A stretch of 64,000 bases of DNA from NCBI GenBank assembly GCA_001464575.1, contig LNFE01000110.1, positions 1 through 64,000 of the forward strand, written 5' to 3'. The translations under genes were made by a program, and so were the position numbers. This DNA comes from Acidobacteria bacterium Ga0077553 (GTDB taxonomy: Bacteria > Acidobacteriota > Terriglobia > Bryobacterales > Bryobacteraceae). Shown here piece after piece: positions 22,460 to 31,304 of this stretch (position 1 is its first letter; each line of letters begins with the position of its first letter). The notes beneath the pieces were generated by a model. It did no database searches, was not told the origin of the DNA, and was given only the letters and a program-made list of their open reading frames with translations.

Positions 22460-25201
22460 ATGACCCCGGAACGCTACAACCGCATCAACGAACTCTTCGA
22501 CGCCGCCCTCGATCTGCCCGCCTCCGATCGCCCGGCCTATCTCTCCTCCGCCTGCCCCGATAATCCCTCTCTCCTCCAACAGGTCAACCAGCTTCTCGCC
22601 ACCCACGAACGTGCCGCCAATTTCCTGGTCCCATCCGACGCCCCGCCCACCGCCATTGGCCCCTACAAAATCCAGCGGGGTCTTGGCGAAGGCGGCATGG
22701 GCACCGTCTATCTCGCCACCCAGGCCGAACCCATCCGCCGCGACGTCGCCCTCAAAATCATCAAGCCCGGCATGGGCTCGAAGGCCGTCATCGCCCGCTT
22801 CGATTCCGAACGCCGTGCCCTCGCCCTGATGGACCACCCCAGCATCGCCCAGGTCCTCGACGCCGGCGCCACCCCGCAAGGCCTCCCCTATTTCGTCATG
22901 GAGTTCGTCGACGGCCTGCCGCTCACCGCCTACGCCGAAAAGCACCAGCTCACCATCCGCGAGCGAATCGCACTCTTCATCCCCGTCTGCCAGGCCATCC
23001 ACCACGCCCATCAGAAAGGCATCATCCATCGCGATATCAAACCTTCGAACGTGCTCGTCAAGATTGTCGAGGGTCATCCTGTCCCCAAAGTCATCGACTT
23101 CGGCCTCGCCAAGGCCCTCCACCCGGATCTCACGGGCTCCACCCTCCTCACCCAAGTCGGCATCATCCTTGGCACGCTCCAATACATGAGCCCCGAACAG
23201 GCCGCCCCGGGCAACGCTGATATCGATATCCGCGCCGACGTCTACTCCCTCGGCGCGCTGCTGTACGAACTCCTTACCGGTGCCGCTCCCCTCGATACCA
23301 GCGAACTGGCCCGCGACAACGTCCAGTCCCTGCTCGAACGGATTCGGGACCACGAACCCATCGCCCCCTCGCTGCGCAACCGCTCCTCGGCCCTGGACCG
23401 CGAACTCGATTGGATCCCCCTCAAGGCCCTCGAAAAGGAGCGCTCCCGCCGCTACGAATCCGTCAACGGCATGGTCCGCGACCTGGAACGCTACCTGGCC
23501 GGCGAGCCCGTCGAAGCCGCCCCACCCTCCCGCGCTTACCGCGTCGGCAAGTTCGTCCGCCGCCACCGCCTCCCCTTTGCCCTCGGCGCCGCCGCCCTCG
23601 CCGTGCTCATCGCCGCAGTCATTATCAGCGTCTCCCTCGCCGTCCGCGCCCGCGAGGCCGAGCAGGTCGCCTCCGCCGTCAACGACTTCCTCCGCACCTC
23701 CGTCCTCGCCCAGGCCGACCCTCGCAGCCAAGCCCGTCCCACCGTCTCGCCCGACCCCAACCTGACCGTCCGCACGGCCCTCGATCGCGCCGCAAAAAAC
23801 GTCGAAGGCAAATTTCCCAACCAGCCCCTCGTCGAAGCAGCCATCCGCGAAACCATCGCCAACGCCTACTACGGCCTCGCTGTCTTCCCTGCCGCCCAGC
23901 AACATGTCGAACGCGCCATCGCCCTGCGCCGGGCCACCCAGGGCGAAACCCACCGCGACACCCTCGCCAGCCGCCTCCTCCACGCTTCTCTTGTCGCCAT
24001 CCAGGGCCGCTACGGCGAGGCCGAGGCGCTCTATACCGAACTCCTCGCCGCGCATCGCTTACACCTCGGCCCCAACGATCCGGCTACCATCGGCGCCATG
24101 TCCGGCCTCGCCACTGCCCAACGCAACCTGGACAAGCTGTCGCCGGCCGCCGCCTTGCTGCGGGAAGCCCTCGGCCGCTCCCAACAGGTCTTTGGACCGG
24201 AGCATCCGCAGACCGTGCAAATCCTGGCCGGTCTCGCCGCCGCAATCGTCAATGACTCCCCGGCCGAAGCGGAACAGCTGCAACTCCGGGTCGTCGAAAT
24301 TCGCCGGCGGCACTTCGGCGACGAGCATCCCGACACCCTGGGCGCCATGAACTCTCTCGGCGTCACGTATCACATCCTCCGCCGGTTCGCCGAGGAGGAG
24401 GCCTGGTTCCGCCGCGTCCTCGCCATCAACCGCCGTATCCACGGCGTCGCCCATCCCGATACCCTCATCTCGATGTACAACCTTGCCACGGTCTTGTCGA
24501 ACCGCGGTCAACACCAGGAAGCCCTCGCCATCCTCCAGGAAAACCTCGCCGCCCGCTCCAAGGTCTACCCCCCGGGCCACCCCCGCACCATGCGTCTGCT
24601 CGTGCATTTGGCCGGCGCCTATGCCGAAGTCGGGCAAAAGGACCAAGAGCTCAAACTGCTCGAAGAGGCGCTGGCCGGCCAGCGCAAAGCTCTGGGCAAC
24701 GCCCACTCCGACACATTAGCCACCATGGGATATCTCGCCCAGGTCATTGGCAAGGCCAACCCGTCCCGGGCGGAGGCCCTGGCCCGCGAGGCCTATGATG
24801 GACTACTCGCCACGCGGGGCCCCGCCGATACCCTTACCGCCGAGGCCGCCACGGACCTCGCCGAGCTCCTGCAAACCCGCGGCCGGCTGGCCGAAGCGGA
24901 GCAGGTGCTGCGCCCTGTAATCGATGTTCCCCACGGCAAAGGGGCCGATCGCGGTCCCCACCTCTTCGCCCTCAGCCGCCTTGGCGCCATCCTGGTCGCC
25001 CAACTCCGTTGGGACGAAGCGGAAGCCGCTCTCACCCGGGCCTACGATTCTCTTGCCGCCCAAACCCTGGTACCCGAAGAAGTCGAAGCGTTCGAGACGA
25101 CCGGCCAGCGCCTGATTGACCTCTATCTGGCCCGCAAAGAGGCCGGCAAGGCCGCCGCCCTCCGTCAGCGTCTCGCCGCCGATCTCGCTCGCAGGCGGTA
25201 G
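22460..25201 (+). CDS. Transmembrane Ser/Thr protein kinase with TPR sensor domain
   Basis: 913 residues, PknB-like. The cytoplasmic kinase domain (about residues 70-340) has the Gly loop GEGGMGTVYLA at about 76, the Lys in VALKIIKPG, the catalytic loop HRDIKPSN (His190), DFGLAK and GTLQYMSPEQA. One membrane helix lies at about 372-396 (LPFALGAAALAVLIAAVIISV). The rest is a run of TPR-like units (LASRLLHASLVAIQGRYGEAE; YNLATVLSNRGQHQEALAIL; and others). This kinase-TPR design is usually encoded directly behind its ECF sigma factor, as here (six bases apart), and the pair should act together in signalling. Its end overlaps the convergent glycosyltransferase gene by about 37 bases. Confidence 0.92.
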   Translation: MTPERYNRINELFDAALDLPASDRPAYLSSACPDNPSLLQQVNQLLATHERAANFLVPSDAPPTAIGPYKIQRGLGEGGMGTVYLATQAEPIRRDVALKIIKPGMGSKAVIARFDSERRALALMDHPSIAQVLDAGATPQGLPYFVMEFVDGLPLTAYAEKHQLTIRERIALFIPVCQAIHHAHQKGIIHRDIKPSNVLVKIVEGHPVPKVIDFGLAKALHPDLTGSTLLTQVGIILGTLQYMSPEQAAPGNADIDIRADVYSLGALLYELLTGAAPLDTSELARDNVQSLLERIRDHEPIAPSLRNRSSALDRELDWIPLKALEKERSRRYESVNGMVRDLERYLAGEPVEAAPPSRAYRVGKFVRRHRLPFALGAAALAVLIAAVIISVSLAVRAREAEQVASAVNDFLRTSVLAQADPRSQARPTVSPDPNLTVRTALDRAAKNVEGKFPNQPLVEAAIRETIANAYYGLAVFPAAQQHVERAIALRRATQGETHRDTLASRLLHASLVAIQGRYGEAEALYTELLAAHRLHLGPNDPATIGAMSGLATAQRNLDKLSPAAALLREALGRSQQVFGPEHPQTVQILAGLAAAIVNDSPAEAEQLQLRVVEIRRRHFGDEHPDTLGAMNSLGVTYHILRRFAEEEAWFRRVLAINRRIHGVAHPDTLISMYNLATVLSNRGQHQEALAILQENLAARSKVYPPGHPRTMRLLVHLAGAYAEVGQKDQELKLLEEALAGQRKALGNAHSDTLATMGYLAQVIGKANPSRAEALAREAYDGLLATRGPADTLTAEAATDLAELLQTRGRLAEAEQVLRPVIDVPHGKGADRGPHLFALSRLGAILVAQLRWDEAEAALTRAYDSLAAQTLVPEEVEAFETTGQRLIDLYLARKEAGKAAALRQRLAADLARRR

Positions 25202-26580
25202 ATGCGCACGCCCCGGGTTTCGGCAACGGACTCGTACTGGGCCAGCCACGTCCGAAGATCCTCATACTGCCCCATCGCGAGCGCCGGGTTCAACGGGCCG
25301 AGCCCGTCAGCGAGGAACGTGGGCCGGGTCGCGGTCAACTCCTGACGGTGGCGCGCCGCCAACTCCGGCGCCGCGGACACAGACGACGTGAGATGGCGGT
25401 CCGCGATCACGCCCGTCAACGGCTGCGAATCCAGGAAGCGCGTCGCCCCCGGCAACCCAGCCTGGACGTTGAGTTCCGGGCGGTAGCCCCAAACCAGCAA
25501 GGTGTCCCCAGGCCGGGCCAGTTGCCGGATGAGCAGTGCGGCGTCCCGCGCATCGGACCCCATCGCCAGGTCGCGCATCGCCCGGGGCTCGCCCCGCAGC
25601 GTGGCCACGTGGCGCGTGCCAAAGCGCACCGCCGGTACGGCCAACGCCAGCGCCAGCAATGCCGTCATCCACGGCCTCCGGGGCAGGCAGACGCCCCGCG
25701 CCGCCGCGATCGTCAGCGCCGGCAGCAATGCAAAGTAATAGCGGGGGAAAAAGCGCAACCCCGCCGCGACCATCACCAGTCCAACCCCGGTGAACGCCAG
25801 CAGCCGCCAACTCCCCTCCTCGCGCCGAACGAAGTACAGCGCGGCGCCCAACACCAGAGCCGCATGGAAGCCCGCCCAATTCAGCGTTCGCAGCAATCCC
25901 TCCGCCCATGGGTTGGCAAACAGACTCTGCCGGGAATAGAGCACCCCCCATTCCCACACCGGTTCCCACCACTCCCCAGCCACCAACCAAACCGCCAGCG
26001 CCCCTGCCGCGTAAGCCACCGTGAGCCGAGCGCCCTGGCGGGGGCGCCACACGAACAGCAGCGGGAAGAGCAGCAGCGCCTTGGCGTTGGCCAGCAGGCC
26101 CGCCGCCGCGGCCAACCCCGCCACCACCGGACGGTTCGCCTGCACCGCCCACAGGGCGGCCAACGTAAAGGGAACCAGCAGCAGGTCGGGAGCGAGCGAA
26201 ATCAGCGACGAGGGATGGTCGAAGGCGAGGAAGAAAGCCAACAAACCTCCGGCGGCATACCCCTCGCGCCTTCCGAACATCGCCTCCGCCGTTCGCGCCG
26301 CTAGCCAACAGCACAGCAGAGCGAACAACGCCCCGCCCAGCCGCAGCGGCCATCCGGTCCCGGCGCCCCACGGCAGATAAATCCACGCATACAGCGGCGG
26401 CTTGTCGAACCAGACATCCCGGTATAGCTCCGCCCCCTCCAGAATTCGCCGCGCCCCGGCCATCCCATACGCTTCATCCACCCACAGGACATCGACATGG
26501 CAAAGCCGGACGCCCAAGAGCAAAGCGAAACACGCGGTCCAAAACAGTGCCCGTCCCCCGTCGGGCCTAAACCGTTTCAT
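25165..26580 (-). CDS. GT-C membrane glycosyltransferase (PMT/ArnT-like)
   Basis: 471 residues with about ten membrane helices. The acidic loop after the first helix (VDVLWVDEAYGMAGARRIL) carries the DE pair that GT-C enzymes use in catalysis, followed by DVWFDKPPLYAWIYLP, the typical DKPP block. Such enzymes transfer sugars from polyprenyl-phosphate donors to lipids, glycans or proteins outside the cytoplasmic membrane. It starts 14 bases inside the end of the FkbM-like gene, so the two are one transcription unit, perhaps for a surface glycan. Confidence 0.85.
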   Translation of the reverse strand: MKRFRPDGGRALFWTACFALLLGVRLCHVDVLWVDEAYGMAGARRILEGAELYRDVWFDKPPLYAWIYLPWGAGTGWPLRLGGALFALLCCWLAARTAEAMFGRREGYAAGGLLAFFLAFDHPSSLISLAPDLLLVPFTLAALWAVQANRPVVAGLAAAAGLLANAKALLLFPLLFVWRPRQGARLTVAYAAGALAVWLVAGEWWEPVWEWGVLYSRQSLFANPWAEGLLRTLNWAGFHAALVLGAALYFVRREEGSWRLLAFTGVGLVMVAAGLRFFPRYYFALLPALTIAAARGVCLPRRPWMTALLALALAVPAVRFGTRHVATLRGEPRAMRDLAMGSDARDAALLIRQLARPGDTLLVWGYRPELNVQAGLPGATRFLDSQPLTGVIADRHLTSSVSAAPELAARHRQELTATRPTFLADGLGPLNPALAMGQYEDLRTWLAQYESVAETRGVRIYRLRARSAARR

Positions 26581-27469
26581 AGGGTAAATGCCGGATCAGT
26601 TCCCATTGCTGCTGCTCGGAGTGGTTGCGCAGCCGCATTCGGTGCGGACGGAAAAGCGCGGCAGCCGTCTGCGCCAGCAGCGACGCCGGCCGCACCGCGT
26701 CCCGAACGAAGAACGCGTTCACCCCGGCCGAATCCACGGCCACCAGGCTGTATCCTTTCTCCCTGCCGAGCTTCTCAAGCGCCGCCAGCGATGCGCCATG
26801 ATAATAGCCGCTCGGGTGAGCGCTCTGGGCCGAGAATTGGGGATCGTATGGCACCGTCACCGCCCGGTCCCGGCCCAAGGAGGCGTTGTATTCCATGATC
26901 ACCACCTCCGGAGCCGTATCGCGAATCGCCTTCCAGAGCCAGTAGTCCACCCCATCCACATCAATCGAAAGCATACTCAACGGGCCGCTCCCCACCAGCG
27001 CATTCACCGTCTCGGCAGTCACAAAGGCGTGGCGCACCTCAATCCGGTTTCTGCGCCCCATCAGCATCCGGGCCGCCAGGCGTCTGGCCGCGGCGGCCTT
27101 CCCGGGTTCCCCTTCCACCATCAGGCCACTCCAGCCCAGTACAAAGCCCAGCACGGCCGAATTGCACTCGAGGGCGTCCTCAATGCCGATCTCGACAAAG
27201 GTCCGGCTCAGTCCGGGCAGTTGCGCCAAAATGTGCAGCAGAATGCCGTCTTCGCCATTCTGCGAGAACACCTGAAACTCGGCTGGCTCCTCGTCGGGAA
27301 ACAATCCCGGGAACCGCTCCCGCAATACGATCCGCGCCAGTTGCGCCCGCCGGGTCTCCACGTCGAACAGCCGGTCGTCGAGATGGGTGACCGTGTTGAC
27401 CTTTCTCAGTAGCGAAGGCGGCACGTTACGGCGCAGCCAAGCCCGGTATTCCTTAGTGAATTGTCCCAT
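26567..27469 (-). CDS. FkbM-like methyltransferase-fold protein
   Basis: 300 residues. The block EFQVFSQNGEDGILLHIL followed by TFVEIGIEDALECNS and WSGLMVEGEPGKA resembles the FkbM-like methyltransferase families associated with glycan and surface-polysaccharide loci (SQNGEDG, EIG.. and E in the acidic loop). LSMLSIDVDGVDYWLW and VVIMEYNASLG are in line with later strands of the fold. Activity is not proven. GGAGG three bases before the ATG supports the start. It overlaps the GT-C gene, suggesting a methyl decoration step for the same glycan (inference). Confidence 0.7.
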   Translation of the reverse strand: MGQFTKEYRAWLRRNVPPSLLRKVNTVTHLDDRLFDVETRRAQLARIVLRERFPGLFPDEEPAEFQVFSQNGEDGILLHILAQLPGLSRTFVEIGIEDALECNSAVLGFVLGWSGLMVEGEPGKAAAARRLAARMLMGRRNRIEVRHAFVTAETVNALVGSGPLSMLSIDVDGVDYWLWKAIRDTAPEVVIMEYNASLGRDRAVTVPYDPQFSAQSAHPSGYYHGASLAALEKLGREKGYSLVAVDSAGVNAFFVRDAVRPASLLAQTAAALFRPHRMRLRNHSEQQQWELIRHLPYETV

Positions 27470-27550
27470 GTACCTCCCACAGGATAAGGCCGAACTGGGG
27501 AGCAGGGCCAGCGAGCCCCCGGTAAATAGGGCGGGTAATGCCGGGCAGCG

Positions 27551-29935
27551 CTACCTCTTGCGAAAAATCTCGCTCAACACGGCCAATTCCACAAGGTCCC
27601 GCAATCCGCTTCCCTTTTGCGCCGCCGCCGCCGCCACGGCATCAACCTGCGTCCGGTCCCGCGCCGTCAGCTTCCGGCCGCTGGCGTAAGTCAGCAGACG
27701 ATCCGCCAGAAATCGCGTGAACTCCGGCTTTCGCTTCACAATTGCCTCGCGCAAGCCGGTAATGTCGTGAAACTTCTCCCCGGTCGTTAGTTCGCCAGAA
27801 GCGTCAATCGGCTTACCGCCGGGATATCGGTCGCGCCACCGCCCAATCGGGTCGAAGCTTTCCATGGCAAATCCGGGAGGATCGATTGAACGATGGCAAG
27901 ACAGACACGCCGCGCTCTCCCGGTGCTTAGTCAGCAGTTCGCGCACCGTTGTCGCGCCGCGCACGTCCGGGTCCAGCGCGGGCACATCATCCGGAGGAGG
28001 CGGCGGCGGCGTGCCGAAAATGTTCTCGAGCATCCAGACGCCCCGTGTGACCGGCGAGGTTTCAATCCCATTGGCCGATACCGTCAGAATGCTGCCATGG
28101 CCCAGCAGCCCGCCGCGGCGCGGGTCGGTCAACGTCACCTTCCGGAAGCGATGGCCGCCCACACTCGGAATCGCGGCGTCCATCCCGTAGAGCCGCGCCA
28201 ACGGCTTATTCAGGAAGCTGTAGCGGGCATCGAGAAACTCATGCAAGCTCCGGTTCTCGTCGAGCAAGTGCCGCATCAGCAGCCGCGTCTCCGTCTTCAT
28301 CGCCTCCTGCAGGTCGTCCCAATAGTAGGCCCCAAAAGCGTCGCGATCCGGAGGCATATCGCCAAGACTACGCAGATTCAACCAGCTATCGAGAAAACCT
28401 TCGACGAACGCCTGCGCCCGCGGGCTGGCCAGCATTCGCCGCGCCTCGGCCCGTAGAACGTCATCCCGCAACAGCGCCCCCGTCCGCGCCTGCCGGAGCA
28501 GCGCGTCATCCGGCATCGTCGACCACAGGAAGTAAGAGAGGCGCGACGCCAACGCATCGGCCGTCAGCCGCCCCTTCTCCTCTGCTGTAGAAATGTAGAG
28601 GAACGCCGGCGAGCAGAGCACCGCCTTCAGCGCATCCTGCAGCGCCGTCTCCGCCGAGGCACCCGCCGCCCGGCGCTTCTCCGCCACTGCCACCAACCGG
28701 CCCACCTCTTCCGTCGTCGCCGGCCGCCGATAGGCCCGGGTTGCGAACTGGGCGATGATCTCGCGCGTCCGCCCCGGCGCGAACGGCCGGTCGCCATAAA
28801 GCACCCGCTGACTCGCCGGCACCGCCGGCGCCTCCAGCGGACCCCGCAGCTCCACTTGGTGAATCCGCAGCTGTGGAATCGGCCCATTCTTCATCAACGC
28901 GAACCGGCCCGCCACAATGCCCTGCGCCCCCCGGTCCTCCTCGGGAACGAATTGCGGAAACCGGCGCACATACGTGCTAAACACATTCCGCACGTTGTTC
29001 ATGCCGTTCGGAAAGGTAAATCGCGGCTGATAGCCCTTGTCCAGGCGCACCCGGAACGTAAACCAATGCGGTCCACCGTCCGGCACATCCACTGGCTCAG
29101 CCAACTGCGGCTGAATCGGCTGCTCATGCTGCAGGTAGCCGGCCCGCGCATTCCCGGCCACAACGCCCAGCCGGAACGGCGCTTCCGGGTCCATGCCAAA
29201 CAGCTTCGGATCGTACGGATTCTTACGATGCAACGCCTCCACCTGCACCTTCACTTCGTAAATGCCGTCGTACGGCACCCCTTCGGGAAAAGCGTGCAGC
29301 GGCGCATATGCGCCCTCATAGTGCGGCGTCCGCGGATGCTCGTAGAGCAGCATGAAATGCATCATCTTGTTCCGCGTCCGCGCCCCGTCGAGCTCCTTCT
29401 GCTGCCGGAAGTGATCTCTGAAAACCCACGTCCGCGGTGCCGGTGCCGGTGCGCCGGGCAGCGCCTTCGCGATCACGGCCTCCGCCGCGTCCAGGTACTG
29501 CTCCAGCAGATACCCCGAAGTCACCAGCGTCTCCCCGATATTGTCCATGTGCGCGTATTGCTGGTCCCGCGGGAAGCGGCTGGTCGGGTCGAACTGGTCC
29601 ATGTCCAATTGCAGCAGATCGCCAATCGTGTTCCGATACTCCCGCCGGTTCAACCGCCGCAGCACGACACTCTCCGGCCCCTGTTTGGCCACATGCAGCA
29701 GAAACGCCTGGCGCTCCATCTCGCCCGGTTGCCGGGCCTGTCGCGGCGGCATCGTCCCGGACTCCACCCGCCGGACCACCGTCGCCATATCCGCCGCGCT
29801 CAGAGCCCCCCGGTCAAACCGGCGATTGCCCATCTGCACCTTCTCGCCGTGACAGGAAATGCAAAAGGTGGAAAGAAACTCAGCCGCCGGGTCCACCGCC
29901 GCGGCCAGCACGAGAAACCAGGCGGCCAGAATCAT
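27551..29935 (-). CDS. DUF1587/1592/1588/1585 cytochrome c-type protein
   Basis: 794 residues. After a signal peptide (MILAAWFLVLAAAVDPAAE) comes a heme c site CISCH at residues 25-29, then the multi-domain planctomycete/acidobacterial set: RLNRREYRNTIGDLL (DUF1587), RAYRRPATTEEVGRL (DUF1595-like), ALASRLSYFLWSTMPDD (DUF1592), GGLLGHGSILTVSANG (DUF1588) and a second CLSCH with DPPGFAMESFDPIGRWR. This combination is always of unknown function and is associated with periplasmic redox chemistry and polysaccharide or metal use. Its start is four bases from the stop of the DUF1552 gene; the two form the classical pair. Confidence 0.9.
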   Translation of the reverse strand: MILAAWFLVLAAAVDPAAEFLSTFCISCHGEKVQMGNRRFDRGALSAADMATVVRRVESGTMPPRQARQPGEMERQAFLLHVAKQGPESVVLRRLNRREYRNTIGDLLQLDMDQFDPTSRFPRDQQYAHMDNIGETLVTSGYLLEQYLDAAEAVIAKALPGAPAPAPRTWVFRDHFRQQKELDGARTRNKMMHFMLLYEHPRTPHYEGAYAPLHAFPEGVPYDGIYEVKVQVEALHRKNPYDPKLFGMDPEAPFRLGVVAGNARAGYLQHEQPIQPQLAEPVDVPDGGPHWFTFRVRLDKGYQPRFTFPNGMNNVRNVFSTYVRRFPQFVPEEDRGAQGIVAGRFALMKNGPIPQLRIHQVELRGPLEAPAVPASQRVLYGDRPFAPGRTREIIAQFATRAYRRPATTEEVGRLVAVAEKRRAAGASAETALQDALKAVLCSPAFLYISTAEEKGRLTADALASRLSYFLWSTMPDDALLRQARTGALLRDDVLRAEARRMLASPRAQAFVEGFLDSWLNLRSLGDMPPDRDAFGAYYWDDLQEAMKTETRLLMRHLLDENRSLHEFLDARYSFLNKPLARLYGMDAAIPSVGGHRFRKVTLTDPRRGGLLGHGSILTVSANGIETSPVTRGVWMLENIFGTPPPPPPDDVPALDPDVRGATTVRELLTKHRESAACLSCHRSIDPPGFAMESFDPIGRWRDRYPGGKPIDASGELTTGEKFHDITGLREAIVKRKPEFTRFLADRLLTYASGRKLTARDRTQVDAVAAAAAQKGSGLRDLVELAVLSEIFRKR

Positions 29936-29938
29936 AAC

Positions 29939-31243
29939 TTATAGCCCGCGCAACGTGCCTGTCGAAAGGGCAAACTTCGGCTGCTCCACTCCGAAGCGGT
30001 GCAGCATGCTCAGGAACAGATTCGACAACGGCTGCTTGTTCGGTCCGTTGTCCGGAAAGGCCACGTAGGAACCATGGCGGAAGCGGCCACCGGCCAGCAC
30101 CACCGGTAAATTGAGATTCGTGTGGGCATTGCCATTGCCCATGCCGCTGCCGAATAACACCATCGTGTGATCGAGCAAGGTCCCATCGCCATCGTCAATC
30201 GACTGCAGCTTCCCCAGAAAACGGGCGAACTGCTCGGTCTGATAGCGTTCCAGCTTCACTAACAGTTCAATCGCCTCCGGCGCTTGGCCATGGTGGGAGA
30301 GCGCATGATACTCCTTCCGGACGCCCAGCACCGCCGCCTCAAAGCCGCCCGCGATCTCGAGCGTGGCGATCCGCGTTGAATCGGTTTGCAACGCCAGCGC
30401 CATCAGGTCGTACAGCACCGGGATGTCATTCACCAGTCCGCGATTTTCCGGCTCCTGGATCGGCGCTGGAGGCTTCGGTACCCCTGCCCACTTCTGCCGC
30501 AGCTCCAATACCTTCTCCACATCGCGCACGGAGGTGAAGTACTCGTCCAGCTTCTGCCGGTCCCGCGTCCCAAGCTGCCGCTGCAGCGATTGGGCATCGC
30601 CGTTCACCGCGTCCAGGATCGAGCCCTGCAGCGTCAATCGGTCTTTGGTGCGCAGCTGCTCCGCTTCGGTCTCGCCGGTAAACAGCTTTCGAAACAGTTC
30701 CCGCGGGCCCTGAATCGGGTTCACGCGCGTACCGCTCCGCGTCCAGCACATCATGCAACCGCCGTGCAGGCCTTCTTCGGAACCCAGGGTCAGAGACGGG
30801 AAGCGCGTCGCTCCGCCCACCGTCTCCGCCATGCGTTGGTCCAGGCTGATGTTGCCATCCGGCATGCCCTTGGCGTCCACCTGGCGGACGCCGCTGAGGA
30901 ACGAGTGGACGGCAAAGTGCCCGCCCTTCACCCCGTGGTCGAGCCCCGAAAAGACGGTGAGGTTCCGGCGATGTTCGGCAAGCGGTTCGAGCAGATGCGG
31001 CGTGTCGAAATCGGCGCCGGTCTTTTGGGGGAAGAATTTCTGCGCATAGAACCCGAACGCGTTGCCCACCGCCACCATGCGCATGGGCCGCACGGTTTTT
31101 GCATTGGCGCTCAGCGCCGAAATAGCGAGTCCGGAACCCAGAAACCTCGTGCTCAGGGAGTCGAGAATCGGCAACGCCAATTGAATCCCCACGGCGCGGA
31201 GAAAAAACCGGCGGCCAGCCATACCAGGGCGGCTCGTTTTCAT
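29939..31243 (-). CDS. DUF1552 protein (partner of the DUF1592 cytochrome)
   Basis: About 434 residues. The twin-arginine-like N-terminus (RPGMAGRRFFLRAVGIQLALP) suggests export by Tat. The body contains the family blocks MRMVAVGNAFGFYAQKFFP, SGLDHGVKGGHF, LHGGCMMCWT and LFGSGMGNGNAHTNLNLPVVLAGG. Function unknown; the gene is nearly always paired with the DUF1592 cytochrome. The start is taken at the ATG in 31241-31243, because a -10-like TACAAT lies six bases upstream (leaderless start). An in-frame ATG seven codons earlier (31264) would place the -10 box inside the coding region, so it is less likely. Confidence 0.88.
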   Translation of the reverse strand: MKTSRPGMAGRRFFLRAVGIQLALPILDSLSTRFLGSGLAISALSANAKTVRPMRMVAVGNAFGFYAQKFFPQKTGADFDTPHLLEPLAEHRRNLTVFSGLDHGVKGGHFAVHSFLSGVRQVDAKGMPDGNISLDQRMAETVGGATRFPSLTLGSEEGLHGGCMMCWTRSGTRVNPIQGPRELFRKLFTGETEAEQLRTKDRLTLQGSILDAVNGDAQSLQRQLGTRDRQKLDEYFTSVRDVEKVLELRQKWAGVPKPPAPIQEPENRGLVNDIPVLYDLMALALQTDSTRIATLEIAGGFEAAVLGVRKEYHALSHHGQAPEAIELLVKLERYQTEQFARFLGKLQSIDDGDGTLLDHTMVLFGSGMGNGNAHTNLNLPVVLAGGRFRHGSYVAFPDNGPNKQPLSNLFLSMLHRFGVEQPKFALSTGTLRGL

Positions 31244-31304
31244 AGCCGGATTGTATCGCACCATCCTCGCGAGAGTACCCGCCCGCCCTCCTCCTGGTAA
31301 GGTC

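Noticed and set aside
22325-24055. Long minus-strand open frame opposite the kinase
   Set aside because: Low-complexity Gly/Asp/Val composition, no family motifs, and it lies fully against a clear Ser/Thr kinase.
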